Positions 39,575 to 50,839 are shown, counted from the stretch's first letter. The stretch is 64,000 nucleotides of DNA from Viola odorata (GCA_963691705.1 OY829545.1:44317475-44381474); one strand, 5' to 3'. Notes: a model not told the origin generated them from the sequence alone. Numbers and translations: made by a program.

Positions 39575-40030
39575 ATGACAGATTTTTGCGGGCGTGATTC
39601 CTTGCCAACACCTCTGACTTCGCCGGATTCGGATAATCCTCCTCCGACTCCACCGTGGAGACCTACTAAATGTCCTGCTAGATGCCAGGGTCGCAAGAAA
39701 CCAGTGAAAGTGAAGAAGCAGACCTTTGAGTCCTTCTTTACCGGCTTTGTGCCCCACTACGTGATGCTACCGAAAGGTGATGAAGCGTCACTGTCTACCC
39801 CTCCTCCTCCTTCTTCCGAGAATGAGGCTCTTTCTCACGGCACTGATTTAAAGCCACCAGCTTCTACCGTTGGGGAGAGTTCCCGTGCCCGTTATGACAA
39901 GGCGGTAGCCCATGCGACAAAGCTTGTGCCCAAACCTGTCAAATATTTCTTTTCCTACAACAGTGGATTGCCGTCGTCCCCGGAGGACTATGAGTACTGC
40001 TATGACATGGATTGGGCTGATGAGGATTAA
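39575..40030 (+). CDS. Small antisense ORF 2 in Tat-C (151 aa, unknown)
   Basis: The 151-residue product starts MTDFCGRDSLPTPL, is Pro/Ser-rich for the first third and ends acidic (YEYCYDMDWADED). The middle has a basic patch (GRKKPVKVKKQTF). No domain is recognised. TTTTTGTAG just upstream of the ATG resembles a 3' splice site, so this could be a second exon. Upstream, ATCGGAGCGCTTCCTTGG resembles the leader of ORF 1 (near 38570), and 18 bases AAGCCCAACTGAAAATGA recur at 38512 and 39238. This suggests two duplicated cassettes. Confidence 0.45.
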   Translation: MTDFCGRDSLPTPLTSPDSDNPPPTPPWRPTKCPARCQGRKKPVKVKKQTFESFFTGFVPHYVMLPKGDEASLSTPPPPSSENEALSHGTDLKPPASTVGESSRARYDKAVAHATKLVPKPVKYFFSYNSGLPSSPEDYEYCYDMDWADED

Positions 40031-40523
40031 CGCCTCTGTGTTGTATATGCCTATTGGCATTTTATGAATAAGATGATATTTTCTGGCTTTTTCTTTTGTC
40101 GTTATTTTCCGTTAGCCTACTGGTCCTTGGTGATAGCCAGTGTAAGCGGTTGGCTTGGCCGAGGCAGTCGCTTCACAGTTATTTTGACTGGGTCAACGCT
40201 GTCGCCCTTTTGGGGAATCACGACGAATAACTTCTCTTTTTTAAATTTCTTTAATGCGCTTCCACGTGGCCAACCTCTTTTTACACGCGTCTCCGCGCGA
40301 TTGGTGGCTCAATTAATGCGGTGGCATTTTAATCCTTTAAGAGGGGCCATTTTTCTTTTTTCAGAACTTTTGCCCTTGATTCGAATTTTTTCTCTTATCT
40401 TCCTTCGTCTTCTTCCCCGAATATCTCACCGGCCGTCCGTCGTCGTCCGCCGATTCCTCTGTAACTCTCCCCTTTCAAGGTACCAATTCAATCCTTCTCA
40501 GATTTCCTTTTTGCTGGTTTGTT

Positions 40524-42640
40524 ATGGCTAGAAATAGACCTCGCCAGGTTTTCTGGAAACCCATGGATCCAGAGGTCGCGCAATCACCCAGTATTTTTAC
40601 ATGCGATGTGGTTCTGAAAGCTGAACTGGAGGAACACGGTATTACCTTTCCTCCTGGGTATGAGCCCTCTATCCCTGGAAGTGATATGCGGCTCCATAAT
40701 CCGGCGTGGGGTTACAATAGGCTTTTTTACTTTAAGATGTTCCTTTACGGTTTCTGCTTTCCTGTTCATGAATCGATACTAACGCTGCTGCGGGAGTATA
40801 ACCTTAATCCTGCCCAGATAACTCCCTCTTCCAGGTGTGCGGTTTATGCTTTTCTTCGCGCTTGCGAGTTGAAGAACATTTCTACCCCATCTCTCAATTT
40901 ATTTCGCAAGTTCTTTAGTATGAATTGCCATAATTGTTTAATCGAAATTACTCCTCGGTGGAATGACGCGCTCGTGCAGTCGTTCTGGCAGCGTTTTCAC
41001 GGCTTTAAGAAGGGTGTAGCTGATTGGAAAAGCAGTTTCTTTGTTCTGGAGCTACCGTCCCATTTGTGGCGTCTTAATTTCAACCAGGAACTGATAGGCC
41101 CCATTTGGTCGAATCCCTCGATATTGACCAGGGCTGAGTTAGAGCAAGCTAACGCCTTATTAGACGAAGATACTCACTACCGCATCTGCGACTTTGCTTT
41201 GTTCAAGCCTCTGGAGGAGTGTGCTATGGGTGAGTCTGCCTCTTTTCGCATTATCTTTGTTGTTGTCTTTGCACGTTTCTTTTGTTATAGGATGCTAACG
41301 GTTAATTCCCAGGTGACGCTGGCGCTCCTTTGAATGTTACGCCACTTCAAACTTTACCAGCTTCCCCCCCTGCCGATGGCTCTAATCAGGGTAGCGTTCG
41401 TCCCCCGAGGAGGAGAACCAAGACGGTTGCCCGGGGAGGGCGAAGGCCCGTTAGCTCTGCCCGAGTTTCTCGCTTTGTGGAAAATAGGCTACCCGAGCGT
41501 CGCAAGAGGATGGACTCCAGCCCAGCCGCAACGACGGTGATTGCTAGTGATGATGAGGATGTGGATGTCAAGTCGGACCTTTGCCATGCCTCTTCCTTGC
41601 GTCGGAAAATACTTCGATTTGCCACGGGTGAGCAGGCCACCGGGACTTCTTCTGTAGATGCAGAAACTGTTCCTATCTCTGCCGCTTCGACTGGGACGAG
41701 TGCCTCCCAACCGGTGGGAGTTACTGAGGTGCCGGCTGCTACGTGTTCGGCCGAGGCGGAGGTTCCATCGACATCGTGTCCTCTTCCTACTATTGACGCT
41801 CCCGATTCTCCAATTTCTCATTGCATTCCTGACGTAGTCGCTACACCTTCTACTGCGGATTCGACTGCTGGGCTACCGCCTAAAGTCCTTCCACAACTGT
41901 TCTTTTCTCCTATCACGGATGTTTTTTCCGGGAGTTCTTCTCCCGCTCCGGTAATCAATCTTTCTTATGGCAGTCCTACCGAGACCCCCTCCTACCGTAT
42001 GGGCTTGAAGGGATTCTGCTTTGATGGTCTTCGTGCTGTCGGGGTTCCCCAACCTTTTTCCAGAGATGAGTTTACTGCGCCTTTGATAGGAGAGATGCTG
42101 GGCTCCCAGAAGGAGAAGGAAAAGTTTCTTCAGCTTCCTCCACCGGCTCGTCTTCGCCATATGATGAATGATTCTCTAGATTTCTTCCATCACCTGAACT
42201 ATCTGTTCGAGATTCATGATCGCGAGTCACACAATTTTTCCAACGCGCTGTGCGTTAAGCAAGTGCAGCTTGAGAAAGCGGTGGAGCAAATGGGGTTGCT
42301 AACGCGTCTTTGCGATGAGTCGCAAAAGGAATTAAACAGAGAGAGGTATGTCGGGAAAGCAAAGGTGGAGGTTCTGGAGGCAGAGTTAGCACTGGAGAGG
42401 AAGAAAAATCTCCTTCTTCGCGAAGAGATGTCAGCTCGAGACGAGGAGTCCGTTAGGGCATCTTTGAAGGAGGAATGGTGGAAGAAGAAAATCTTGGAAG
42501 TCTTTACTTCTGGATTCGCAACCCGTTTCAAGGGTAACTCTTCCGACCCTGCCCAGGTTGCTGACTATATTTCTACCGTGATGGATGAGGTTAGCAAAGG
42601 TGGGATTGGTTCTTCTGCCTCAGAAGGGGAAAGGGGCTAA
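40524..42640 (+). CDS. Antisense spliced gene in Tat-C: plant gypsy-type transposon protein (677 aa)
   Basis: Two exons, 40524-41229 and 41313-42640, with a GTGAGT...TTCCCAG intron, join in frame to 677 residues without a stop. Residues 30-235 (PPGYEPSIPGSDMR, YGFCFPVHESILTLL, LNPAQITPSSRCAVYAFLRA, FRKFFSM, LPSHLW) look like the 'putative gypsy type transposon' domain found in extra ORFs of Tat-lineage elements; assignment is by eye. A Ser/Thr/Pro-rich linker follows. The C-terminal ~220 residues are charged and heptad-like, suggesting a coiled coil (about 540-625). Function unknown. The frame is intact although gag-pol of the same element is broken. A paralogue lies at 43281-45549. CACGTGG (40265) and ATTGG boxes lie upstream. 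Confidence 0.75.
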
Positions 42641-43280
42641 CGCCCGAGGCGAGGCGCCACTTTGCTTCTCGAGAAGTGTCACAACGGGTTTCTGGACCCT
42701 GCCTTGTTATTCTTATTGTTGTCTGCTTCTATTTTTTCCTGAAAACCATTTGTCATTATTCCTCTTGTAATAATGCTGACGCTACATAACCTTTATCGCA
42801 TTCGTGTGAATTGTTGTGATGCTATCGCCATCTCTTCATTATCTTCCTTGTGTTGCCGCGCCGTTTGGCTAAGCCAGCACTGTTTTTTAGGCCATTAAAT
42901 ACCGCAGTCCTTCCATTTAATGCGATCTGAAAAGCAATGATGGAAAAGGACACGTGTCTTTCTACGAAAAGGCGTTTGAAGCAAGCGTCTTCTAGGGAGA
43001 CGCGAATCGCTGAAGCGTTTAAACTTGTATCTTCTCGCGCGTGCCTTATTTCCCGACGCGCTGCTTTGCCATGTGTCCGTCGCTGATTGGTCACGCCCTT
43101 TCAGTGTTATATATAATGTTTTTCCTTCCTCCTTTTTCCTTTTTAATCTCCTGTCTCGCACGCTGCTGCTTTCTGGACAAACAACTCGCGCCGCTCTCTT
43201 CTTTTTGGTCTGAGACTCCTGGTGTTCTCTTTGTGAAGGTACACACCCTTTCTTTGCTCACCACTTCTCCTTTATTGTTC
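42641..43280 (+). other. Spacer and promoter-like region before the second antisense gene
   Basis: No gene. It contains CACGTG (42950), ATTGG (43086) and a strong TATA-like TATATATAA (43108-43116) upstream of the ATG at 43281. Landmarks such as TTTAATGCG and ATTGGT recur upstream of the first gene (40313, 40298), consistent with duplication of a promoter together with the gene. Confidence 0.5.
43108..43116 (+). promoter_or_regulatory. TATA-like box of the second antisense gene
   Basis: TATATATAA about 165 bases before the ATG at 43281, preceded by an ATTGG box at about 43086. Confidence 0.5.
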
Positions 43281-45549
43281 ATGGCTAAGACTAAGAGGTC
43301 TTCCGATGAGGGGGATCCTCAAGGGTCCGCCGGAGAAGAAAAAATTAACATTACCCCCACTTCTCTCTATACTCTGCCCTTAGTTAATCGTAAACTTGCC
43401 GAGTGTAATGCGCGATTTCCCAAAGAATATCACGTGCACGCTGCTTTCGAATCACTTCGCCTGAACAACGTTCTGCCCGGTAACAGTAGAATATTATATG
43501 CTAAGTTATATGACCATGGGTTTTGTCTTCCTCTTGACCCGCTTGTCGAGTTGCTATTGGTTGATTCTGATTTAGCTCCGGCTCAATTGAGCCCTAATGC
43601 GATTTGCGTTGTCAGTGCTTTTGCCGCACTGTGCCGTTTCAAGGGGATCGAGTCTCCCACTCTGGCCCTGCTTCATGACATTTTCCAGTTGTATTCTCGT
43701 AAGGGGGTGATATCAATATCCCCTCGTTATGAAGATGGCTCATTGAAGCCCTTTACCTGGAAGCTTATGGGTATCGAGTCTTCTGTTCCTCATTGGAAAG
43801 AAGAATTTTTTATTATTGATTTGCCCGAGCCGTTATGGAGGGCCGACTTCAATGAGAAAATTAAAGATGGAGCTTGGGGCCATCGGAAACCCCTTCCTGA
43901 TCTAGAAGATGGCTGGTTGAAGACGCTACTTCAACTAGATTTCAGCGTTGATGCCCGAAAAGTGGCTAACGGTCTAGAAATGGAACAGTGCAAAAAGGTG
44001 AGCGTTTGCCCTTTTTCTTTTTGTGCTGCCAAGAGGTACTAACACTAACGTTTCTTTAACTGTGCAGTGCCTCCGCCTGGTTGGGAGCCTGAGTACTTCC
44101 GGAGGAAGAGGAAACAGGAACAAAGGAAGAAAGTTGCCGCCGCCGCTGCGGAAGAGGAAGGCATTGCTACTGCTACGGGTACTACCTCATCGCCACCTCC
44201 TCGCACCCTTGTTGCAAGGAAGAAGAGAGTGAGGAAAACACGTGCCACGCAACCCGTTTCCCTCCACACTGTTGTTTCTTCAGAGGCGACAGTTGATCCC
44301 ATTCCTACCGCGATACCTCTGCTTTCCACAGTCACCCAAGTATGCGTTCATTTCTCTCTAAGGTTTTCTTCTCTTCTGTATAATTTTCTTATCATGTGTG
44401 CACTGCGTTTCCTAGGAGGCTTCCACTGTTTCTGCTCAGTCAACTTCTCCAAGTGATATGTCTGTTGCTGAGATCCTTCGAGAGCGTCAGAAGAAGGCTC
44501 GCTATGAGCTTCAGCACAGCCCTACCTCTTCTGCTGCGAATCCTTCTCTGAACGTCCCTGAGGGTGGCGGTATTCCTGCCGAGCAATCGCAGGGTATTGA
44601 TTTCGGTGGTAGTCCTCACGTTTTAGGTGATTCCTCCACCGTGACAGGCTATAACTCAAGTGCCCTTAACCTTGAAGTACTTGGTGGAGATGGGTCCCTA
44701 GTGCCTAACGCGGGAGGTTCCGGTAGTCGACCCTCTTCTCCTGCCGCTCTGTTCTTTATTCCGATGTCTCCTCCCACTATCGCGAGAGGTGGCCCTGCCC
44801 CTGCTTTGATAGCCGGTGCCTCTACTTATAATCCTCCCCTCATGCCCACTCATCATATTGGTTTGCGTTCCTTCAGGGACAACATTTTGTAATTTCCTGC
44901 CGGGACTGATCATGATTCCATTCTCACATCTACCTCTTACCTGGTAGCCGAGATTATGTCTCTTCCAAGGGAGAGGGATGCCTTTGCGGCTAGGAGTGAG
45001 CAGGAGCGTATAAACTTTCTTCGCTCCCAAGCGCTTTCTTTTTTCTGCCACCTCCATTACATGGATGAGGAAAATGTTAGGATTGCCGCAAACGGGCAGG
45101 GGGAGATAACCAGGTTGCAGAACGAGCGCCAGAGTTTTGTGGATGCGCTTAACCTTGCCAACCAAGAAACGGAGTCTGCCCGACAGGAAGTGACGACTGT
45201 CAAGCAAGAGCTGGAGGCTCTCAAGCACGCTTTGGAGGAGGAGAAACGGAAAGGTGCCAATCTGACCGAACGCCTTTCTCATGAGGAGAATGAGTTGCGC
45301 CAGGAGAGGCAGAGGAATGCCGAGCTGACTGCCGATCTGGCTTTAAACGTTGAGAAGAATCAGTGGTACTTGAAGGAAGGCACAGGGCTCATGTCGGAGG
45401 CGTTGATGCATCATTATGGGGTAGAAAAAATCCGGATTGATGAGTTATCCGCGTATTTTGATAGGAGAGTCTCCACTATTACTGATGACGACTTCTATTT
45501 ATGGAAATCGAAGCAGCAAGGAGGAGTCAACGCACCACCCGCTCCTTAG
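43281..45549 (+). pseudogene. Second antisense gene in Tat-C, paralogue of the 677-aa gene, decayed
   Basis: Exon 1 (43281-43997) encodes the same transposon-type domain: YDHGFCLPLDPLVELLLVDS, LAPAQLSPNAICVVSAF and LPEPLWRADFNEKIKD, aligned with the first gene. Apparent introns are 43998-44067 and 44340-44415. Exon 2 (44068-44339) is Lys/Ala/Pro-rich. Exon 3 (44416 onward) ends at an in-frame TAA (44890-44892), yet the same frame continues to 45549 with a strongly charged coiled coil (about 45130-45380). The best exon 2 frame does not match the phase of exon 1; an A-run at the end of exon 1 (43992-43996) may have lost a base. So at least one nonsense and one probable frameshift. Confidence 0.65.
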
Positions 45550-46021
45550 TTTTTTGAATTTAGATATATTCTAATTTTTGCGGCCGACAAGCCCTTCCTT
45601 GTTTTGTAATATTAACGATATCACTTTTTGCCTTGGTTGGGCTACCCCTTTTGAACAGAACTTCTTTGTCTGCTCTGTTTCATAATACTGCTTGCGCAAT
45701 TATTCGTTAGTGGCGTTTGCTGCCGCGCCTCTACAGATATGCCCACTTTGCTCTCGCATAACCTTCATACAGGTTCCTCAGCTTCCTTTTTGATGGCCTT
45801 ATCGTTGCCTTCCGATAGCATTTCCAAGAATGACTCAGCATTGCTCAGATTCAAATCACCCTTTGTTGTCGGGGGAGCTTTCTTGCCCCGTTAGGCCTGC
45901 TGCGACGTTGTTGTTGCAGTACGGATGTCTTTCCAGCCTTACTTCGCCGGGTATCGACCGCTCAATTTCTAGCTGGAGTGTCCCCTCCTTCCTTCCGCCG
46001 GAGATTGGCTTGGGGAGTGCC
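45550..46021. other. Spacer between antisense genes and tandem repeat
   Basis: Nothing recognisable beyond pyrimidine-rich sequence; it probably holds the 3' end of the second antisense transcript. Confidence 0.4.
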
Positions 46022-46500
46022 TCATCTTAGCGAGCTGTCTGATCAGGACCAGCCATCGCAAGGATAGAATTTTCACTCCTAAGCGTTGAAACCTCGCGTC
46101 CCTGGAACGTGCCTCGTCTCAATGGGCCGTCTATGTGAGCACGGTTGCCACAAGGATAGGATTTTCACTTCCAGGACGGAGTTGGTCTCTCATTGGGGTC
46201 GTGCCTTGTCTTAATGGGCCGTCTGTGTGAGCACGGTTGCCACAAGGATAGGATTTTCACTCCCAAGGATACCGGGGCGTGCCTCGTCTTAATGGGCCGC
46301 CTATGTGAGCAAGGTTGCCAAAAGGATAGGATTTTCACTCCCGGGAGCGTTTGGGGTCGTGCCTCGTCTTAATGGGCCGTCTGTGTGAGCACGGTTGCCA
46401 CAAGGATAGGATTTTCACTCCCAACGCTTAGTCATGCCAAGGCGTGCCTCGTCTGATCAGGACCAGCCATCACAAGGATAGGATTTTCACTCCTGGCATG
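46022..46500. repeat. Tandem repeat, about six imperfect units of 80-90 bp
   Basis: Units start near 46022, 46109, 46200, 46278, 46358 and 46443. Four share CGTGCCTCGTCTTAATGGGC (with small changes) then GTGAGCACGGTTGCCACAAG; all six share AAGGATAGGATTTTCACTCC or close to it. The outer two units carry the variant GATCAGGACCAGCCATC. In Tat-C orientation the array lies just 3' of the integrase, in the 3' untranslated region. Confidence 0.9.
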
Positions 46501-46586
46501 CTTCACTATCTGCATTTTATTCAACAATAAACGCACAGAAAGATATATCTTGTTAGAATAGTATTGCTGTTACCAGATAGGGTGAG

Positions 46587-48795
46587 CTAGTTCCTGGCGT
46601 GGTATAGCATCAGTCGGGCTATATTCCACGAGTTCTGTAGAGGCATTCCATCGAGCGTTTCCAAGTGGTAAGCTCCTCTCCCCACAATACGGGTGACGCG
46701 ATACGGTCCATCCCAGTTTGGGCTGAGTTTGTCCATGCGCTGCCCTGCCGCTCGTCTATCTCTGAGCACTAAATCCCCAGCTTTGAGCAATCGCTCTCTC
46801 ACTTGCCGGTTGTGGTATTGCGTCATTTTTCTTTTGTAGTGCAGAGTTTTCAGTAGTGTTTCCTCATGTGTTTCTGGTAGGGCGTAAAGGTTAGCACGTA
46901 ACCTTTCCTCGTTATTTTCTTCTCTGAAATGAGCCACCCGAAGGCTCATCCTTTCGATCTCAACCGGTGTGACAGCTTCGGTTTCGAATGCTAACGCAAA
47001 CGGGGTCTCTCCAGTGCCGGTCTTGACAGTCATGCGATAGGCCCATAGTACGTATGGTAGTTTGTCCGGCCATTTCTTTTTGGAACCTTCCAGGTTTCTT
47101 TTGATGCCACTAAGGATGCTGCGGTTGGTTACCTCTGCCTGGCCATTGGTTTGGGGGTGTGCCACGGAAGAGAACCTTTGTTCGATCTGGAATTCCGCAC
47201 ACTGATCCCTGAAGAATTGGCTTGTGAACTGTGCTCCATTGTCGCTAACCAGTATGCGCGGAACCCCGAATCGCATGATGACTTGGTGTTTGAAAAAATG
47301 CCAAATTTTTTCAGTGGTGATGGTGGCTAACGCCTCGGCTTCGGCCCATTTTGTGAAGTAGTCTACCGCCACGACCACGAATTTTAGCTGAGATCTAGCC
47401 ATTGGAAACGGGCCTAATATGTCAATGCCCCATTTGGCAAACGGGCATGGAGCAATTATTTCTGGGATTGGCGTGGCCGGTTTTCGAGGGATCTTAGCGT
47501 ATTCTTGACATTTCTGACAGGTTTTCACGAAGTTATGGCAATCTCTTCGTATGGTGGGCCAGTAGAATCCCGACCGAAAGACTTGAGCTGCCAGAGTATC
47601 GCTCGCGATGTGCATGCCGCATATCCCTTCGTGAATTTCTCTCAGAACATGCAGGCCTTCTTGTTCCGTTATGCATTTAGCGGCTGGATGGGAGAAGCAC
47701 CTCCGTATTAACTCTCCATTGTAATATGTACATCGCACCGCCTGTTTTAGGATTTTCCTTCTTTCCGTAATTTCTTCTGGTAGCCTATCATGCTTCAGAT
47801 ATTCTACCACTAGGATCCTCCAGTCACTTTCTATTTCTTCCACACACAATGATGTTTGCTCCTCCATGAAAGAGGGTATGGATAGCTCCCCGTAATGTAC
47901 CTCGTTGGGTATGGAGGCGTCTGCGTTGGCTGCCATCTTGGCGAGGCTATCGGCCTCTTCGTTACTTTCTCTAGGGATGTGTTCGAAGATGACCCGAGTG
48001 CCTTTTTTCTGCATCTCCGACAGCTCACGCTTTACTTTGGCCAAGTATTGAATCATGACGGGTTCTCGGGCTTGGGAGTTTCCAAGGACTTGATCCATTA
48101 TCAATTTAGAGTCTCCTCGTATCTTTAGGCGCAAGCTATATTGCTCTTCCGCCACGGTAGAGGCTTCGACGGAGAAGGTGTTTCCAATTCTGAGTCCTGC
48201 CAGCAGCGCTTCATATTCAGCGGCGTTGTTGGATAACGGCTGTAGGATTCTGATGGCATATCGCATTTCCATGCCGTTTGGCCCCACCAAGAAAACGGCC
48301 GCTCCTGCTAGCTCTTGATTTTTTGCGCCGTCCACGTGAATAACCCATGAGTCTGCGTGCGTTTCCGGGAACAGTAGGCATGAGTTTTCTGGTTCTTCCT
48401 CTGACAGTTTTTCCAACACCTCCTTGGTGAATGTGCACTCCGCTATGAAGTCAGCTAACGCCTGGGCTTTTATTGCCGGCCTGGCTTTGTATTGCAGCCC
48501 GTATTGTTCGAGCGCGATTGCCCAAATCAACATTCTCCCTAAGGACTCAGGCTTTCTAAAAAAAATTCTCAGCGGCTGATCAGTTAGTACGGTAACAGGG
48601 TGGGTTTGGAAGTATCGGTCCATCTTTCGCGTTGCCTGTATTAGAGCAAGCGCTATCTTCTCGATGCCGGCGTATCGTAGCTCCGCGTCTTTTAATATGT
48701 GACTCGCAAAAAATACAGGGCGGTGTACATGCCCTTCACTACGTACGAGGACGGCGCTGACTACCTCGTCAGCTACTCCCAGGTATAGGTATAGC
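46587..48795 (-). pseudogene. pol: RNase H (two domains) and integrase of Tat-C; open frame of 678 codons
   Basis: An uninterrupted frame runs from 48623 down to 46587; its reading continues upstream to the frameshift near 48800, where it should join RT. Using numbering from 48623: residues 1-62 end the usual RNase H. Residues about 92-232 are a second, archaeal-type RNase H with Asp98, Glu137, Asp171 and Asp225. The integrase zinc site includes His331, His338, Cys369 and Cys372. The DDE triad is Asp401, Asp461 and Glu497, with 35 residues between the last two. A GPY module (WDGPYRVTRIV) is near the end. All catalytic residues are present; the upstream frameshift disconnects it from RT. Confidence 0.9.
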
Positions 48796-49735
48796 TCATC
48801 GCCGAACTAGATCGGATGACAAGTAGGCTTTCAGTCCTGCAAACGCGTTTTCACATTCCTCTGTCCACCCGAATGGGGCCTTATTTCGAATGACCTTGAA
48901 AAAGGGGAGGCATCTCTCTCCTTGCTTAGATATGAACCGTCCTAACGCGATGATGCGGCCAGTGAGCTTTTGTAATTCCTTGACGGTTCGCGGGGATATC
49001 ATGTCCTGAATGGCCTTTACCTTTGAAGGGTTGGGCTGGATACCCTTTCGGCTGACCACGTAGCCCAAGAATTTTCCCGTTTGGAACGCGAACATACACT
49101 TTTGTGGGTTCAGCTTCATTTTGTATTTTTTCATCACATTGAAAACTTCTTCCAGATCGGCAAGATGGTCTCTAAAGCTTCGACTTTTAATCAGAATATC
49201 GTCCACGTAGGCCTCTACATTTTTCCCTATTTGCTTTTCAAAAATCTTATTCGCCATGTGCTGGAACGTTGCCCCGGCATTCTTCAGCCCAAACGGCATT
49301 GCGGTGTAGCAATATGTGGCCCTAGGGGTGATGAAGGCAGTTTTTTCTTCGTCTTCTGCGGCCATTGGGATTTGGTGATACCCAGAGTTGACATCCAGAG
49401 AGCTTAAATAAGCGTACCCCACAGTTTGGTCGACCAGCTGGTTAATTCGAGGAAGGGGATAGCAATCTTTGGGATAAGCATTATTTAGGTCAGTGAAATC
49501 GATGCACATGCGCCAATCTCCGTTAGGCTTTGGAACTAGCACCGGGTTAGCCAGCCAAGTTGGGTATTGAACTTCTCGAATGAACCCCGCGTCCATGAGC
49601 TTCAGTAACTCCTTCTCGATAGCTGCTACTTTTTCTGATGAAAAGGCGCGTCGTTTCTGCTGAATAGGCTTGGCCTCAGGGCTGATGTTTAGTCGATGCT
49701 CCGCGACTTCTCGCGAGATTCCAGGCGTGTCCGCT
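48796..49735 (-). pseudogene. pol: Reverse transcriptase of Tat-C (broken at both ends)
   Basis: The frame 49596 to 48796 has WRMCIDFTDLNNAYPKDCYP, DVNSGYHQIPMA, MPFGLKNAGATFQ and the catalytic AYVDDILIKS, followed by FLGYVVSRKGI. The sequence between about 49597 and 49735 still reads as the protease-RT linker in this frame. A frameshift near 49735 separates it from the protease frame and another near 48800 from RNase H. The palm motifs are intact. RT would copy the element RNA to cDNA in the virus-like particle. Confidence 0.88.
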
Positions 49736-50839
49736 GTTCCATGCGAATTCTCCTTTGCATTTTCTTAATAGTCGGGTTAGTTGCACGCTCTCTTCAGGGC
49801 TCAGTTTCTCACTGACCAAGAGATTTGCCTCATTGTCCTCAGCGATAGGTATTGACATCATCTGATCTAGTGGCTGAGTGCGTTTTTCTTCTTTATCTTC
49901 GAAAGGATCGTCTGCCATGCAAACGTAGCGGTCACAACTCCTCTGAGTCATAAGCAAATAACATTCGGCTGCCAGTTTCTGGTCTCCTCTGTTTGAGACC
50001 ACTCCGTCCCACGAGGGGTATTTCATCCGCAGGTGTTTTTGGGATATCGCTACCCCGAAACGATTGAGGAACGGTCGCCTCAGTATAGCGTTGTATGGTA
50101 ACGTTAGGTCTACAACCAGGAATAATAGCTCTTCAGAGCGCTTGGATGTGTCTTCTCGGAAGTACACTGGCCAGGATGTTATTCCGGCTATCGGTATCGG
50201 TACGCCATCAATCCCGACAATTGGCCTCACGCATGGCGCTAGCTCACCATCAGGGCGTTTCATCAAGTTATACGCTTCCACCGAAAATAGATTTACTGCG
50301 CTCCCGTTGTCAACAAGGGTTCTCCTCACCCCGTGACTTCCTATGACAGGTGTGACTACCAGCGCGTCGTTGTGTGGGAAAACAATGCCCTTTTCGTCTT
50401 CTTCTGAGAAGGACAATATCATTCTATCTAAGGCGTTTATCGCCTTAATTTTTGCCTGGGCGCTTTCTCGCTTGCGCTTTTCCCCAAGACTGGGCGTTTG
50501 TGGTATGGCCTCCTCGAAGTAGGGTTTTCCCCCGGCAATAATATTAATCATAGGCATCTGATCGCTATGAACAACGAGAGCTTCTCTATTTTGTCCAAGG
50601 GGAATTGAGTTAGCCCCCGTGGCGCGTGAAGGCGTTTGCCTCTGATCAGTTGTCATTCCCGTTGGGTTGTTCCTGGCCTCTTCTCTTGCCTTGGTGGCAA
50701 ATTCTCCTAGGTAGCCCTCTTCGACCAATCGCTCTATGGCCAATTTCAGTTCTCTGCATACATCTGTCGAATGTCCCTTGACCTTGTGGAACTTGCAATA
50801 CGTGTTTTCCCTTCCTCTCATGATCACTCCTGGCTTCAC
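49676..50839 (-). pseudogene. Gag C-terminus and aspartic protease of Tat-C
   Basis: The 387-codon frame begins with a nucleic-acid-binding Cys/His motif (YCKFHKVKGHSTDVCREL). The retropepsin active site is LVDNGSAVNLF, the Asn-containing D-N-G-S form often seen in Tat elements. A second motif is YNAILRRPFLNRFG. The last ~17 codons are out of phase after the frameshift near 49735. It is in the same phase as gag. Confidence 0.85.

Noticed and set aside
44698..45282. Minus-strand ORF of 194 codons within Tat-C, sense to pol
   Set aside because: It lies opposite the coiled-coil exon of the second antisense gene, has no domain and fits a shadow frame.
46022..46500. CRISPR-like repeat-spacer array
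   Set aside because: Unit and spacer lengths vary, the spacers share sequence, and the context is a plant retrotransposon untranslated region.
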